Below are positions 1 through 8,033 of a DNA stretch of 64,000 bases, piece by piece (the stretch's first letter is position 1; each line of letters starts with the position of its first letter). The notes under the pieces were generated by a model that made no database searches, was not told where the DNA came from, and worked only from the letters and a program-made list of their open reading frames with translations. Both the position numbers and the translations under genes were made by a program. The stretch comes from DATBDN01 sp963715995 (GTDB lineage: Bacteria > Actinomycetota > Thermoleophilia > Solirubrobacterales > Thermoleophilaceae), in NCBI GenBank assembly GCA_963715995.1, contig OY970283.1:434001-498000 (forward strand), given 5' to 3'.

Positions 1-937
1 GCGACTGGAAGGCGTTCACCTCGATCGCGCCGACGTTGTTGAGGTTGTTGAGGATCTTGATGTCGGGATCGCTGTCGGCGTAGGCGACGGTGTCGTTGAA
101 GAACTCCCAGCCCTCGGGGTCGTCGGTCGCCATCGAGCCGACCAGCGCCAGCTGCACCTCCGGGAACTCCTCGTGCACGCGCCGGTAGGCGTCGATCACG
201 CCGCGCGGGTCCTTCCACGGGTCGAAGCGCGACACCTGCGTGATCAGCGGGCGGTCTACGTCGATGCCGAACTGGTCGCACACGAACGCCGCGTCCTCCG
301 GCGACAGAGCCATGTTCTTGGGCGACAGCGGGTCGATCGCCGGCGGGCAGATGTAGGTGCGCGGGCCGCTGCCGTTGGTGAGCGCCGCGGGCACGTACTC
401 CTGCATGTGGAAGAGCGCCGCGTCGTAGTCCTGGAGGTGCGGCGCCAGCCGGTTGATCGTGGACTCGTTCGGAGTCGAGAGGTCGATGTGGCAGCGCCAG
501 ACCCAGTGCTTCGACTTGTGCGGGACGAGGTTGCGGATGCCCGCCGGCTGAGGGTCGTGGACGATGACCACGTCCCAGTCCTCCGACAGCGCCTCGGCGT
601 TCAGGTGGTTGTACTGCTCCCAGATCGCCCACTCGCCGGCGTTCAGGTCCTGCGGGTTGCCCTGGAGAGCGTTGTGCATCATCTTCGTCGCGTTGAAGAA
701 CTCCTCGCGGCCGAGGATGACCTGCCATTCCGCCTCGACGCCGACGTCGCGCATCAGCGGGATCAGCGTGTAGAGAATCTCCGAGACGCCGCCGCCGAAC
801 GCGGTAGCGGAGAGATGCAGCACGCGCAGCCCCTCGGCCCCGGCGGCAAGCTCCCTGATCTCGTCGACATTCGTGCGGCCTACGAGATGTGTGTAGTCGG
901 CGAGCGACTTGTGTCCTACCGGGATCGGCTGGAGCAC
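1..937 (-). CDS. GT4 glycosyltransferase, trehalose synthase (TreT)-like, 3' end cut off
   Basis: About 312 residues are visible from a GTG start at 937, which has a good ribosome site (AGGAG) 5 bases upstream; the C-terminus lies beyond the window. The sequence reads as a GT-B glycosyltransferase: an N-terminal loop with FGGGVSEI, a mid-protein HIDLSTPN segment, and the start of the nucleotide-sugar domain with ITQVSRFDPWKDP and LALVGSMATDDPEGW. These are typical of the family-4 enzymes called trehalose synthase TreT, which join NDP-glucose and glucose to make trehalose. It follows the RsbW-like gene by 36 bases on the same strand, suggesting a stress-related operon. The exact donor and acceptor cannot be told from sequence. 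Confidence 0.85.
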   Translation of the reverse strand, partial: MLQPIPVGHKSLADYTHLVGRTNVDEIRELAAGAEGLRVLHLSATAFGGGVSEILYTLIPLMRDVGVEAEWQVILGREEFFNATKMMHNALQGNPQDLNAGEWAIWEQYNHLNAEALSEDWDVVIVHDPQPAGIRNLVPHKSKHWVWRCHIDLSTPNESTINRLAPHLQDYDAALFHMQEYVPAALTNGSGPRTYICPPAIDPLSPKNMALSPEDAAFVCDQFGIDVDRPLITQVSRFDPWKDPRGVIDAYRRVHEEFPEVQLALVGSMATDDPEGWEFFNDTVAYADSDPDIKILNNLNNVGAIEVNAFQS

Positions 938-973
938 GGCTTCTCCTGTCGGGGGCGGGCGAAGGGTGTGAGG

Positions 974-1366
974 CTAGCCGGGCGTGACGGCGAGACGCTT
1001 GACGAGCACGGTCGAATCGGCAGCGTCCTCGTAGTGATCGACCGTGGCCTCGATGATCGCCCTGCTCAGCTCGCGTTCGTCGTCCGGCTCGCTGTCCCCG
1101 GCGCCCCCGCTCAGCGTCACCTCGAGGCGATCCTCCTCGAGTCTCATCCCCACGCGCAGCTCGGGGCTCTCCTCGTCGCCGGGCTGGTCCGGCTGGACGC
1201 GGCTGGTCGCCGCCTCGGTGACCGCCAGCTTCAGGTCGGCCACCTCGTCGGGGCCGAGCGGCGTGAGCCGGCAGACCGCTGACAGGGCCAGCCGTACGAG
1301 CACGAGGTACTCCGGCTTGGCGGGAATCCCGAGCGAGACTTCGCGGCTGTCGTTGGCGACATCCAT
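974..1366 (-). CDS. Degenerate RsbW/SpoIIAB-like ATP-binding (anti-sigma) protein
   Basis: 130 residues from ATG 1366 (a TTG one codon earlier is possible). The fold resembles the small GHKL kinases of the RsbW family that bind sigma factors. The N-box region reads DLKLAVTEAATSRV, where RsbW proteins have EAxxN: the Mg-binding Asn is Ser here. The usual D-x-G-x-G ATP-lid region is LSGGAGD, so the conserved Asp is missing too. The protein may bind a partner without kinase activity. It sits between the inositol-phosphatase-like gene and the glycosyltransferase on the same strand. Assignment to the family rests on overall pattern only. Confidence 0.6.
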   Translation of the reverse strand: MDVANDSREVSLGIPAKPEYLVLVRLALSAVCRLTPLGPDEVADLKLAVTEAATSRVQPDQPGDEESPELRVGMRLEEDRLEVTLSGGAGDSEPDDERELSRAIIEATVDHYEDAADSTVLVKRLAVTPG

Positions 1367-1385
1367 CAACGGGCAGGTCGGGAGG

Positions 1386-2342
1386 CTAGGGACTCGGCTC
1401 GGGATTTGCGTTGCCGCCCGTCATGCGCGCAAGACGCCGGAGGCCCTTCGCAACCTCGTCCACCAGCTGTTCGTGCAGCCCGGCGTTGCCCGCGATCGCC
1501 ACCGACATCTGGAACTCGGCGGCCGAGCCGAGCAGCGGCCGCTCGTCGAACGGCTCGCCAGCGGCGTCGGTCACGACAGCGCCCGCTTCAGCGGCGATCA
1601 GCGCCGCGGCAGCGAGGTCGTAGGGCGAGTTGTTCAGAACCGCTCCGCCGCCGACGCGCTCGAACTCCGCGCGCATCCCGGGCACCTGCTCGACGAGCAG
1701 CGGCCCTGGCTCCACGTAGGCGTCGAGGCGCCCGTCGACCACGCACATCGTGTCGAAGCACGCCGAGCCGAGGTCGAAGCTCGCGCCGCCGACCGAGGAC
1801 ATGTCGATCAGGCCGCCGAGCACCTCCGTCAGCGGCCGCGCCGGGCGCCCGCGAAAGCCGAAGGTCCAGAACATGCGCTCGAGCCGCTCGTTGGCCGACA
1901 GCTGGGGCGGGCCGCCCTCGACGAGGCCCTTGCCACGCTCGGCCAGGAAGACCCGTCCGGACCGGATCTCGACCACGCAGCCGAGCGTCACATCCGCCAT
2001 CGTCACGTCCTCGCCGTAGGGCGCGGCCGCCACCGAGACGCAGCACGACTCGAGCCCCGCGAGGGCTGGGCGGGTGCCGTCGACCGGGTCGACCACGAGC
2101 ACGTGCCGGGGCCTGGCCCCGCCGGCCGGGACCACCAGCCCCGCATCCTCCGAGTAGAACGCCACGTCAGGAGCGCGCTCGGCGAGGAACTCCCCGAGCA
2201 GCCGCTCGGCGTCCGCGTCGATCGCGAACGTGACGTCGCCTCCGGCTGCGTCGCCGGCATGTGCACGCGCCGCGTGTGAGCCGAGCTGCGGCGCGACGCG
2301 GTCGCGCAGCGCCAGCGCCAGCTCGCGGACCAGCTCGCGCAC
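1386..2342 (-). CDS. Inositol monophosphatase-family phosphatase
   Basis: 318 residues from a GTG start. It has the metal-binding signatures of the IMPase/FBPase superfamily in order: SEDAG near residue 64, DPVDGT near residue 90, and the C-terminal YDLAAAALIAAEAGA (family pattern WDxAAG..EAG). The enzyme should remove phosphate from inositol phosphate or a related sugar phosphate in a Mg-dependent reaction. The residue after DPVDGT is Arg instead of the usual Asn, so the substrate may differ from inositol-1-phosphate. The gene starts 3 bases after the htrA-like stop codon and is probably co-transcribed with it. Confidence 0.8.
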   Translation of the reverse strand: MRELVRELALALRDRVAPQLGSHAARAHAGDAAGGDVTFAIDADAERLLGEFLAERAPDVAFYSEDAGLVVPAGGARPRHVLVVDPVDGTRPALAGLESCCVSVAAAPYGEDVTMADVTLGCVVEIRSGRVFLAERGKGLVEGGPPQLSANERLERMFWTFGFRGRPARPLTEVLGGLIDMSSVGGASFDLGSACFDTMCVVDGRLDAYVEPGPLLVEQVPGMRAEFERVGGGAVLNNSPYDLAAAALIAAEAGAVVTDAAGEPFDERPLLGSAAEFQMSVAIAGNAGLHEQLVDEVAKGLRRLARMTGGNANPEPSP

Positions 2343-2345
2343 GCG

Positions 2346-3503
2346 CTAGGGCTTCTCCGGGCGGCTCGCGAGCTTCACGCTCACGGTCTTGCGCTTGCCG
2401 TCGCGGAGGATGCCCAGCTCGATGGTGTCGCCCGGCTGGTGCAGCCCGATGAACGTGGAGAGGTCCTCGGCCTTCGCGAGCCGGTGCCCGTCGGCCTCCA
2501 GGATCACGTCGCTGCCCACCGGCACGTCGCGCAGGTCCTGGAAGTTGATGTGGGAGCGCGCGTCGCGAAGGCCGGCGCGAGCGGCGGGACTGCCCGTCAC
2601 GACCTTGTCGATCAGCACACCCGCGATCGCATGGATCCCGAGCCGCACGGCGAGCTGCGGGTAGAGCCCGACCGAGCTGGTGCCCAGGAACGCGTAGGCG
2701 ACCTTGCCCTTCGCGCGCAGCTGCGCGATCGAGTGCTTGACGGTCTCCGCCGGGATGGCGAAGCCGACGCCCTCGCCGCCACCGCTCGACGAAGCGATCT
2801 GGGAATTGATGCCGACGACCTTCCCGCCGGCGTCGAGCAGCGGGCCGCCCGAGCTGCCGTGGTTGATCGCCGCGTCGGTCTGGATCGCGTTGCCGATGTC
2901 GAAGTCGGTGAGCGAGCCGATGTCGCGGCCGAGGCCGGACACGACCCCGACCGACAACGACTGCTCGTCGCCGAACGGGCTGCCGATCGCGGCCACCGGG
3001 TCGCCGACGGCCAGCTCGGAGGTGGAGCCGAGCGGCAGCGACACCAGACGCCCCGCGCCGCGCAGCTGCGAGGGGTCGATCTTGATGAGCGCGACGTCCG
3101 AGTCGAGGTCCGTCCCGACGATCCGGCCCGCCACCTCGTTGCCGTCGGCGAAGATGACGTAGATGTTGTGGGCACGCGCGTGCCCTTTGGAGTCGGTCGT
3201 GACCACGTGCGCGTTCGTCGCGATGTAACCGGCGGGGTCGACCACGAAGCCGGAGCCGAGCGCGCGGCTGGCCCGGCCGCGGATGTTGGCCGTCCCGCCG
3301 TCGAGCGCGATGACGGTGACCACGCCGGGCGCCTCGGTCCTGTAGATGGTCTGTGGGTCGAAGCCCTCTGCCGCCGCGCTCGAATGCGGGTGGACGACCT
3401 CGACCTTCGTGGTCTCGGTGCGCGCGACGACGTTGGTGGTCGTGTGGCTGCCGCCGCAACCCGCGAGCGCGACCAGCACGGCCGCGGCTGCAGCGCGCCT
3501 CAT
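2346..3503 (-). CDS. HtrA/DegP-type serine protease, lipoprotein with PDZ domain
   Basis: 385 residues. The N-terminus has a lipoprotein signal (VALAGC, Cys near residue 16), so the mature protein is probably anchored outside the membrane. The trypsin-like domain shows the catalytic triad: His in ATNAHVV (about 99), Asp in DLDSDVALIKID (about 136) and Ser in NHGSSGGPLLD (about 218). A PDZ-like region follows from about residue 275. It overlaps the histidine kinase gene by 4 bases (ATGA), giving regulator-kinase-protease order like mycobacterial MprAB-PepD and streptococcal CiaRH-HtrA. The likely role is degrading or refolding damaged envelope proteins. Confidence 0.93.
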   Translation of the reverse strand: MRRAAAAAVLVALAGCGGSHTTTNVVARTETTKVEVVHPHSSAAAEGFDPQTIYRTEAPGVVTVIALDGGTANIRGRASRALGSGFVVDPAGYIATNAHVVTTDSKGHARAHNIYVIFADGNEVAGRIVGTDLDSDVALIKIDPSQLRGAGRLVSLPLGSTSELAVGDPVAAIGSPFGDEQSLSVGVVSGLGRDIGSLTDFDIGNAIQTDAAINHGSSGGPLLDAGGKVVGINSQIASSSGGGEGVGFAIPAETVKHSIAQLRAKGKVAYAFLGTSSVGLYPQLAVRLGIHAIAGVLIDKVVTGSPAARAGLRDARSHINFQDLRDVPVGSDVILEADGHRLAKAEDLSTFIGLHQPGDTIELGILRDGKRKTVSVKLASRPEKP

Positions 3504-4924
3504 TCTTCGGCCCCTGAGGGCAGCTCGAGCGTGAACGCCGTGCGGCCGGGGCGGCTGCGCAGGCGGATCTCGCCGTGCATGCGGGCCGCAAGCTCCTTCG
3601 CGATCGCGAGGCCCAGTCCGGCGCCGCCGTGCTCGGCGTCGCCCGTGTAGAAGCGGTCGAACACCTGAGGCGCGTAGCTGGTGTCGAGCCCTGGGCCGCT
3701 GTCGGCCACCGTCACCTTGGCGGTGCCGTTGCGCCGCGACGCGGAGATCGTCACGTTGGTGCCGCCCGGGGTGTGCCGGATCGCGTTGTCCACGAGGATG
3801 CGCATGATCTGAGCTACCCGTTCGCGGTCGGCAGTCACCTCGACGCCCCCCTCGCCCATCCGCAGCTGGATCTCGGCGTCGCCGCGATGCACGGCCGGCG
3901 CGAACTCACCGGCAACCATGTGCGCGAGCTCGGCCAGGTCGATGCGGTCGCGCTCGAGCTCGAACGAGCCGGCATCGAGTCTGGACAGGTCGAGCAGGTC
4001 GACCGCGAGCTTCTGGAGCCGGACCACCTGCCCGTGCATGGCCGACAACAGCTCGGCGCGCGACTCGGTGTCGAGCTGCTCGTCCTCCAGCAGCTCGATG
4101 AAGCCGCCGAGCGAGAACAACGGCGTGCGCAGCTCGTGCGATGCGTTGGCGACGAACTCCTTGCGCGCAACGTCCACGCGCGCCAGTCGTTCCTGCATGT
4201 CGTTGAAGGCCGCGGTGAACTGGCCGATCTCGTCGTGCGAGTCGACCGGAAGCGGCGAGAGGAACTGGCCGGCCGCCACACGCCTGCTCGCCTGTTCGAG
4301 CCTGCGCACCCGCCGGCCGACGAAGCCGGCCGCCAGGTAGGCGCCCCCGATCGAGAGCAGCCCGGCGAGCAGCCCCGCCAAGAGCAGCTCGCGCCGGATC
4401 AGGTGGACCGTCTCGTCGACACCTTCGAGCGAGCGCGAGAACAGCGCGATCCACTCCGTCTGGCCGCGGCTGGTGATCGGGATTGCGGTTTGCACGACCT
4501 TCATGCCGTTCACGCGGCCGTACCCGACCTGGCTGCGATGGGTGCGCACCGCCAGATCGGCCATGGTGGTGGTCTGATCGACCTGCTGCTGCGCTGCCGA
4601 GTCGCTCACGAGCCACAGCCCCGACAGCTGCCCGCGCGAGCGCTGGAGGCCATAAAGCGTCACGCGCGCGTCGGCGCTGTCGGCGACCGCGCGCACCAAT
4701 TCGTCCAGGTGCCGGGCGCGGATGTTCTTGCCGGCGATCTCGGCCAGCGGATCGACGCCCCCGCGCGCGACGCGCGCCAGGTCGTCGCGCTTCTGCTCGC
4801 GCAGGTTCGTCTGGAGCTGGGGGACGATGTAGAACCAGACGCCGGCGATCGAGAGCGCACTGATGGCGCAGAAGAAGAGGGCGAGCTTGTTCTTGAGGGA
4901 CCGTGGTCCCAGCGGGCGTCTCAC
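3500..4924 (-). CDS. Sensor histidine kinase (HAMP, HisKA, HATPase)
   Basis: 474 residues. A transmembrane helix at about 13-33 and another at about 179-200 enclose a 145-residue extracytoplasmic sensor region with no family I recognise. A HAMP linker follows, then the dimerisation domain with the phospho-acceptor His near 263 in NASHELRTPL, and the ATPase domain with N-box VDNAIRHTPGG, G1 box ADSGPGLD and G2 box GGAGLGLAIAKEL. All catalytic motifs look intact. It overlaps the response regulator upstream and the HtrA-like gene downstream by 4 bases each, so the three are translationally coupled. It probably senses envelope stress. Confidence 0.95.
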   Translation of the reverse strand: MRRPLGPRSLKNKLALFFCAISALSIAGVWFYIVPQLQTNLREQKRDDLARVARGGVDPLAEIAGKNIRARHLDELVRAVADSADARVTLYGLQRSRGQLSGLWLVSDSAAQQQVDQTTTMADLAVRTHRSQVGYGRVNGMKVVQTAIPITSRGQTEWIALFSRSLEGVDETVHLIRRELLLAGLLAGLLSIGGAYLAAGFVGRRVRRLEQASRRVAAGQFLSPLPVDSHDEIGQFTAAFNDMQERLARVDVARKEFVANASHELRTPLFSLGGFIELLEDEQLDTESRAELLSAMHGQVVRLQKLAVDLLDLSRLDAGSFELERDRIDLAELAHMVAGEFAPAVHRGDAEIQLRMGEGGVEVTADRERVAQIMRILVDNAIRHTPGGTNVTISASRRNGTAKVTVADSGPGLDTSYAPQVFDRFYTGDAEHGGAGLGLAIAKELAARMHGEIRLRSRPGRTAFTLELPSGAEE

Positions 4925-5625
4925 TGCTCTTGGAAGCGGTACCCCACGCGCCGTTCGGTCAGGATCATGGCCGGGTTCGCCGGATCCTGCTCGAGCTTCT
5001 CGCGCAGGTGGCGGATGTGCACGTCGATCGTTCGCTGGTCGCGGTACTCCGAGTCACCCAGGACGTGCTCGAGCAGCTCCGTCCGGCTGAACACGCGGCC
5101 GGGTTGGCGCGCGAGCGCCAGGAGGATCTCGAACTCGAAGAACGTCAGCTTGACCGCTGCTCCGTCGAGCTCGACGATGCGCTTCGCCGGGTCGATGGTC
5201 AGCGGCCCGTGCACGACGGGCTCGTCGGCCGCGTGCTCGGCGCCGCTCATGCGCGCTCGGCGGAGCACCGCCTTCACCCGGCTGCGCAGCTCGCGCATCG
5301 AGCAGGTCTTGATGATGTAGTCGTCGGCGCCCAGCTCCAGGCCGAGCACGCGGTCGGCAACCTCCTCCGCCTTGGCCGTGAGCATGATGATCGGCACCGA
5401 GCTGTGGGCGCGCACGCGGCGGCAGACCTCGAAGCCGTCGAGCTTCGGGAGCATCACGTCCAGCATCACCAGGTCGAACGCCTGGCGGCTGATCTCGTCG
5501 AGCGCCTGCTCGCCGTCCAGGGCGGGGACGACGTCGTATCCCTCGCTGCGGAGTGTGCGGTCCAGGAGCTGCTGAACCGGCTGTTCGTCGTCGACGACGA
5601 GGATCCGTGGGGATGCAGTTGCCAT
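4921..5625 (-). CDS. OmpR/PhoB-family response regulator
   Basis: 234 residues from ATG 5625, preceded by a strong ribosome site (GGGAGAG). The receiver domain has the acidic pocket (VVDDE), the phosphorylated Asp near 56 in VMLDVMLPKLDG, and the conserved Lys in MLTAKAEE. The C-terminal winged-helix DNA-binding domain ends with RTIDVHIRHLREKLE and TERRVGYRF, typical of OmpR/PhoB proteins. It is the first gene of the minus-strand regulator-kinase-htrA operon and shares a 49-base divergent promoter region with the M28-like gene. Confidence 0.96.
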   Translation of the reverse strand: MATASPRILVVDDEQPVQQLLDRTLRSEGYDVVPALDGEQALDEISRQAFDLVMLDVMLPKLDGFEVCRRVRAHSSVPIIMLTAKAEEVADRVLGLELGADDYIIKTCSMRELRSRVKAVLRRARMSGAEHAADEPVVHGPLTIDPAKRIVELDGAAVKLTFFEFEILLALARQPGRVFSRTELLEHVLGDSEYRDQRTIDVHIRHLREKLEQDPANPAMILTERRVGYRFQEQ

Positions 5626-5640
5626 TTCTCTCCCGTAGAA

Positions 5641-5646
5641 ATGCTA
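5641..5646 (-). promoter_or_regulatory. -10 box of the response-regulator operon
   Basis: TAGCAT on the minus strand ends 15 bases before the ATG at 5625. This leaves a short leader that still holds the GGGAGAG ribosome site. Confidence 0.45.
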
Positions 5647-5674
5647 TTGGGGCCCCTAAGGTGCGCTGCCGCCA

Positions 5675-7342
5675 GTGATCGAGCCCAGGATCTACCGCGC
5701 AGCATTCGTCCCGGCGCTCCTCGCATTCGTCGTGGCGATGTTCTCGCTTCAGAGCAGGCCGGCTGCGGTGCCGCAGTCGCTGGCGGCCGACGTGCTCTTC
5801 GACGGCAAGGTTGCCCTGACGGGTGCACAGCAGCTTGCACACGCGCTGCCGGACCGCCGGGCGGGCACGAGCGGAGACGCCGCTGCCGCCACTCGTGTGG
5901 CCACGACCCTGCGCTCGAAGCACTTCGCGGTCACTGTCGACCGCTTCCGCGGCGACGACGCCGATCTGGTCGACGTGGTCGGCCGCCGGACGGGACAGTC
6001 CACGCGCCAGCTCGTGGTGATCGCCCCGCGCGACGCGGCCCGCGTGCCGGACACGGCCGGCAGCGCGTCCGACACCGCGTCGCTGCTCGAGATCGCGCGC
6101 ACGCTCGAGGGACGAGTCACGCAGAAGACGCTCGTGCTCGCCTCGGTCGACGGCTCCACGCTCGGTTCGGTCGGTGCGCAGCGACTGGTCGGCCAGCTCC
6201 GTGCTGCGGGTCCGATCGAGGCCGTGGTGGTCCTGTCGAACACCGGTGTCGCACGCGCCCGTGGATCGCTGCTCGTGCCGTGGGGCGAGACGACGGCGCG
6301 CGGCGGCCTGCGCCTCCAGCGTACGGTCTCGGAGTCGCTGCGGCTGGAGCTCGAGCGCGGCGGCGCCGGGCATTCTCCTGGCGCGGCCGCCCAGTGGGCG
6401 CGGCTGGCATTCCCGCTGGCGCTCGGCGACCAGGCGCCGTTCGTCGACAGCGGCGTCGACGCCGTCCGGCTCTCGGGCAGCGGCGAGCTGCCGCCGGGGG
6501 GACCGCAGCGGCCGCCGGATGCCGATCGCCTCGGCTCGATCGGCCGCGCCACGCTGCGCACGGTCTTCGCATACGACAGCGGCGGCGTGGTGCGCGAGTC
6601 GCCGTCGTCATATGTGGTCGTGGGCCAGAGCGAGCTGCCGCGCTGGTCGGTCTCGCTCCTGGCGCTGACGCTGCTGCTGCCGCTGCTGGCCGCCTCGATC
6701 GACGCGTTCGCGCGCGTGCGCCGCCGCCGCGAGCCCGTCATCCCGGGGCTGCGCTGGATCGGCGCCGGGCTGGTGCCGTTCCTGGTGGCGCTTGCGCTCG
6801 CCGAGCTGCTCGTGCTGGTCGGGCAGGCGCCCGACGCTCCATCGGTTCCGCTGCCGCCGCGCGCTCATCCGCTGCACGGCGCGGGCTTGCTCGCGCTTGG
6901 GCTGTGCGCGCTGTTCTTCGCGGCCAGCTGGCTGATGGTGCGCCCGCGGCTGGCCGGACGGGTGCCCGCTGCCGCCGGCACCGCAGCCGCGCTGGCGCTG
7001 ATCCTGTCGCTCGCGGCGATCGCGGTTTGGGCCGTCAACCCGTTCGCCGCGTTCGCGCTGATGCCGGCCTTCCACCTGTGGCTGCTCGTCACCGCCTCGC
7101 CTGTGCCGCCCTCGCGCCCGGTGGGACTGGGTCTGGTCGCGCTCGGCCTGCTGCTGCCGGCGATCGTCGTCATCTCAGCGCTTCATCGGCTTGCACTCGG
7201 CCCGGCGTCGGGCCTCTGGTACGGCTTCCTGGTCGTGACCGGGCACCACGTCGGGCTCTACACGACGCTGGTGCTGGCGGTGCTGCTCACGTGCTTCGCG
7301 GCGGCCGTCCGGATCACGCTCGCGCGCGAGCCCCAGCGCTAG
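5675..7342 (+). CDS. M28-peptidase-like membrane protein, probably catalytically dead
   Basis: 555 residues from a GTG start. A signal anchor at about 8-25 leads into an extracytoplasmic domain resembling M28 aminopeptidases. The C-terminal half holds about six to seven hydrophobic helices, an arrangement seen in M28-plus-membrane proteins. The metal sites look lost: the family H-Y-D reads APRDA, and the catalytic Glu pair after FxDG reads VDGSTLGS (EE to ST). The Asp in SASDTASLLEIA, matching the family N-D-N-A-S, is kept. It may be a non-enzymatic binding or scaffold protein. It lies 10 bases before the sortase gene on the same strand. Confidence 0.6.
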   Translation: MIEPRIYRAAFVPALLAFVVAMFSLQSRPAAVPQSLAADVLFDGKVALTGAQQLAHALPDRRAGTSGDAAAATRVATTLRSKHFAVTVDRFRGDDADLVDVVGRRTGQSTRQLVVIAPRDAARVPDTAGSASDTASLLEIARTLEGRVTQKTLVLASVDGSTLGSVGAQRLVGQLRAAGPIEAVVVLSNTGVARARGSLLVPWGETTARGGLRLQRTVSESLRLELERGGAGHSPGAAAQWARLAFPLALGDQAPFVDSGVDAVRLSGSGELPPGGPQRPPDADRLGSIGRATLRTVFAYDSGGVVRESPSSYVVVGQSELPRWSVSLLALTLLLPLLAASIDAFARVRRRREPVIPGLRWIGAGLVPFLVALALAELLVLVGQAPDAPSVPLPPRAHPLHGAGLLALGLCALFFAASWLMVRPRLAGRVPAAAGTAAALALILSLAAIAVWAVNPFAAFALMPAFHLWLLVTASPVPPSRPVGLGLVALGLLLPAIVVISALHRLALGPASGLWYGFLVVTGHHVGLYTTLVLAVLLTCFAAAVRITLAREPQR

Positions 7343-7345
7343 CGT
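7340..7345 (+). promoter_or_regulatory. Candidate leaderless -10 box of the sortase gene
   Basis: TAGCGT ends 7 bases before ATG 7353. It overlaps the stop codon of the upstream gene, so the sortase may have its own leaderless promoter. Confidence 0.3.
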
Positions 7346-7352
7346 CCGGCCC

Positions 7353-8033
7353 ATGCGCCGGCTCTCGAGCGTGCTGATCGCCCTCGGTCTGCTGCTGCTG
7401 CTGGACGCCGCGCTGACGCTGGCCTGGCAGGAGCCGGCCACGGCGCTCTACGCACACGTGCGCCAGGGCGCGCTGCGCGGCGACCTCGGGCGGCTCGAGC
7501 GCGCAGCGGTGCCCGCGCCCGAGCGCCGAGCGCTCGCGTCGATTCCCGGCGACGGCGCGCGCACCGCGTACCTGGCCCGCTCGCTCGCCGCACGGGTGCG
7601 CGACGGCCAGGCGCTCGGGCGCATCCAGATCCCGCGCATCCACGCCAGCTACGTCGTGGTCCAGGGCGTAAGCGGCGGCGACCTGCGCGCGGGGCCAGGG
7701 CACTATCCGTCGAGCGCGTTGCCCGGGATGGCGGGCACGGTTGCGATCGCCGGCCACCGGACCACGTACCTGGCGCCGTTCCGCGACATCGACCAGCTGC
7801 GCCCGGACGACGAGGTGCGGCTGGAGATGCCCTACGCGACCGTGAGCTACCGGGTCGAGCGCACGCGCATCGTGGACCCGAGCGCGACCTGGGTCACGCG
7901 CGCGGTCGGCTACCCGCGCCTGGTGCTCACCGCCTGCCACCCGCGCTTCTCCGCGGCCAAGCGCATCGTCGTGTTCGCCCGCCAGGTCAGTGCTCGTATC
8001 CGCTCAGCTCGAGCGGGGAGCCCGCGAGCGTGA
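7353..8033 (+). CDS. Class E-like sortase
   Basis: 226 residues. An N-terminal membrane anchor (about 6-24) precedes the sortase barrel. The catalytic triad is visible: His135 in AIAGHRTTY, Cys195 in LTACHP, and Arg204 in SAAKRIVV. Sortases cut a C-terminal sorting signal and attach the protein to the cell wall; the TACHP setting resembles actinobacterial class E enzymes. No protein with an obvious LPxTG- or LAxTG-type signal was seen in this window, so its substrates lie elsewhere. The last 47 bases overlap the 3' end of thiL on the other strand, so the final residues after about 210 are probably an unstructured tail. Confidence 0.88.
   Translation: MRRLSSVLIALGLLLLLDAALTLAWQEPATALYAHVRQGALRGDLGRLERAAVPAPERRALASIPGDGARTAYLARSLAARVRDGQALGRIQIPRIHASYVVVQGVSGGDLRAGPGHYPSSALPGMAGTVAIAGHRTTYLAPFRDIDQLRPDDEVRLEMPYATVSYRVERTRIVDPSATWVTRAVGYPRLVLTACHPRFSAAKRIVVFARQVSARIRSARAGSPRA

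Noticed and set aside
173..1282. 369-residue plus-strand frame at the window start
   Set aside because: It is antisense to the glycosyltransferase and RsbW-like genes, which have recognisable motifs.
4903..7377. 824-residue plus-strand open frame and its neighbour at 3575-5320
   Set aside because: They overlap the response regulator, kinase and M28-like genes, which are clearly coding in other frames.
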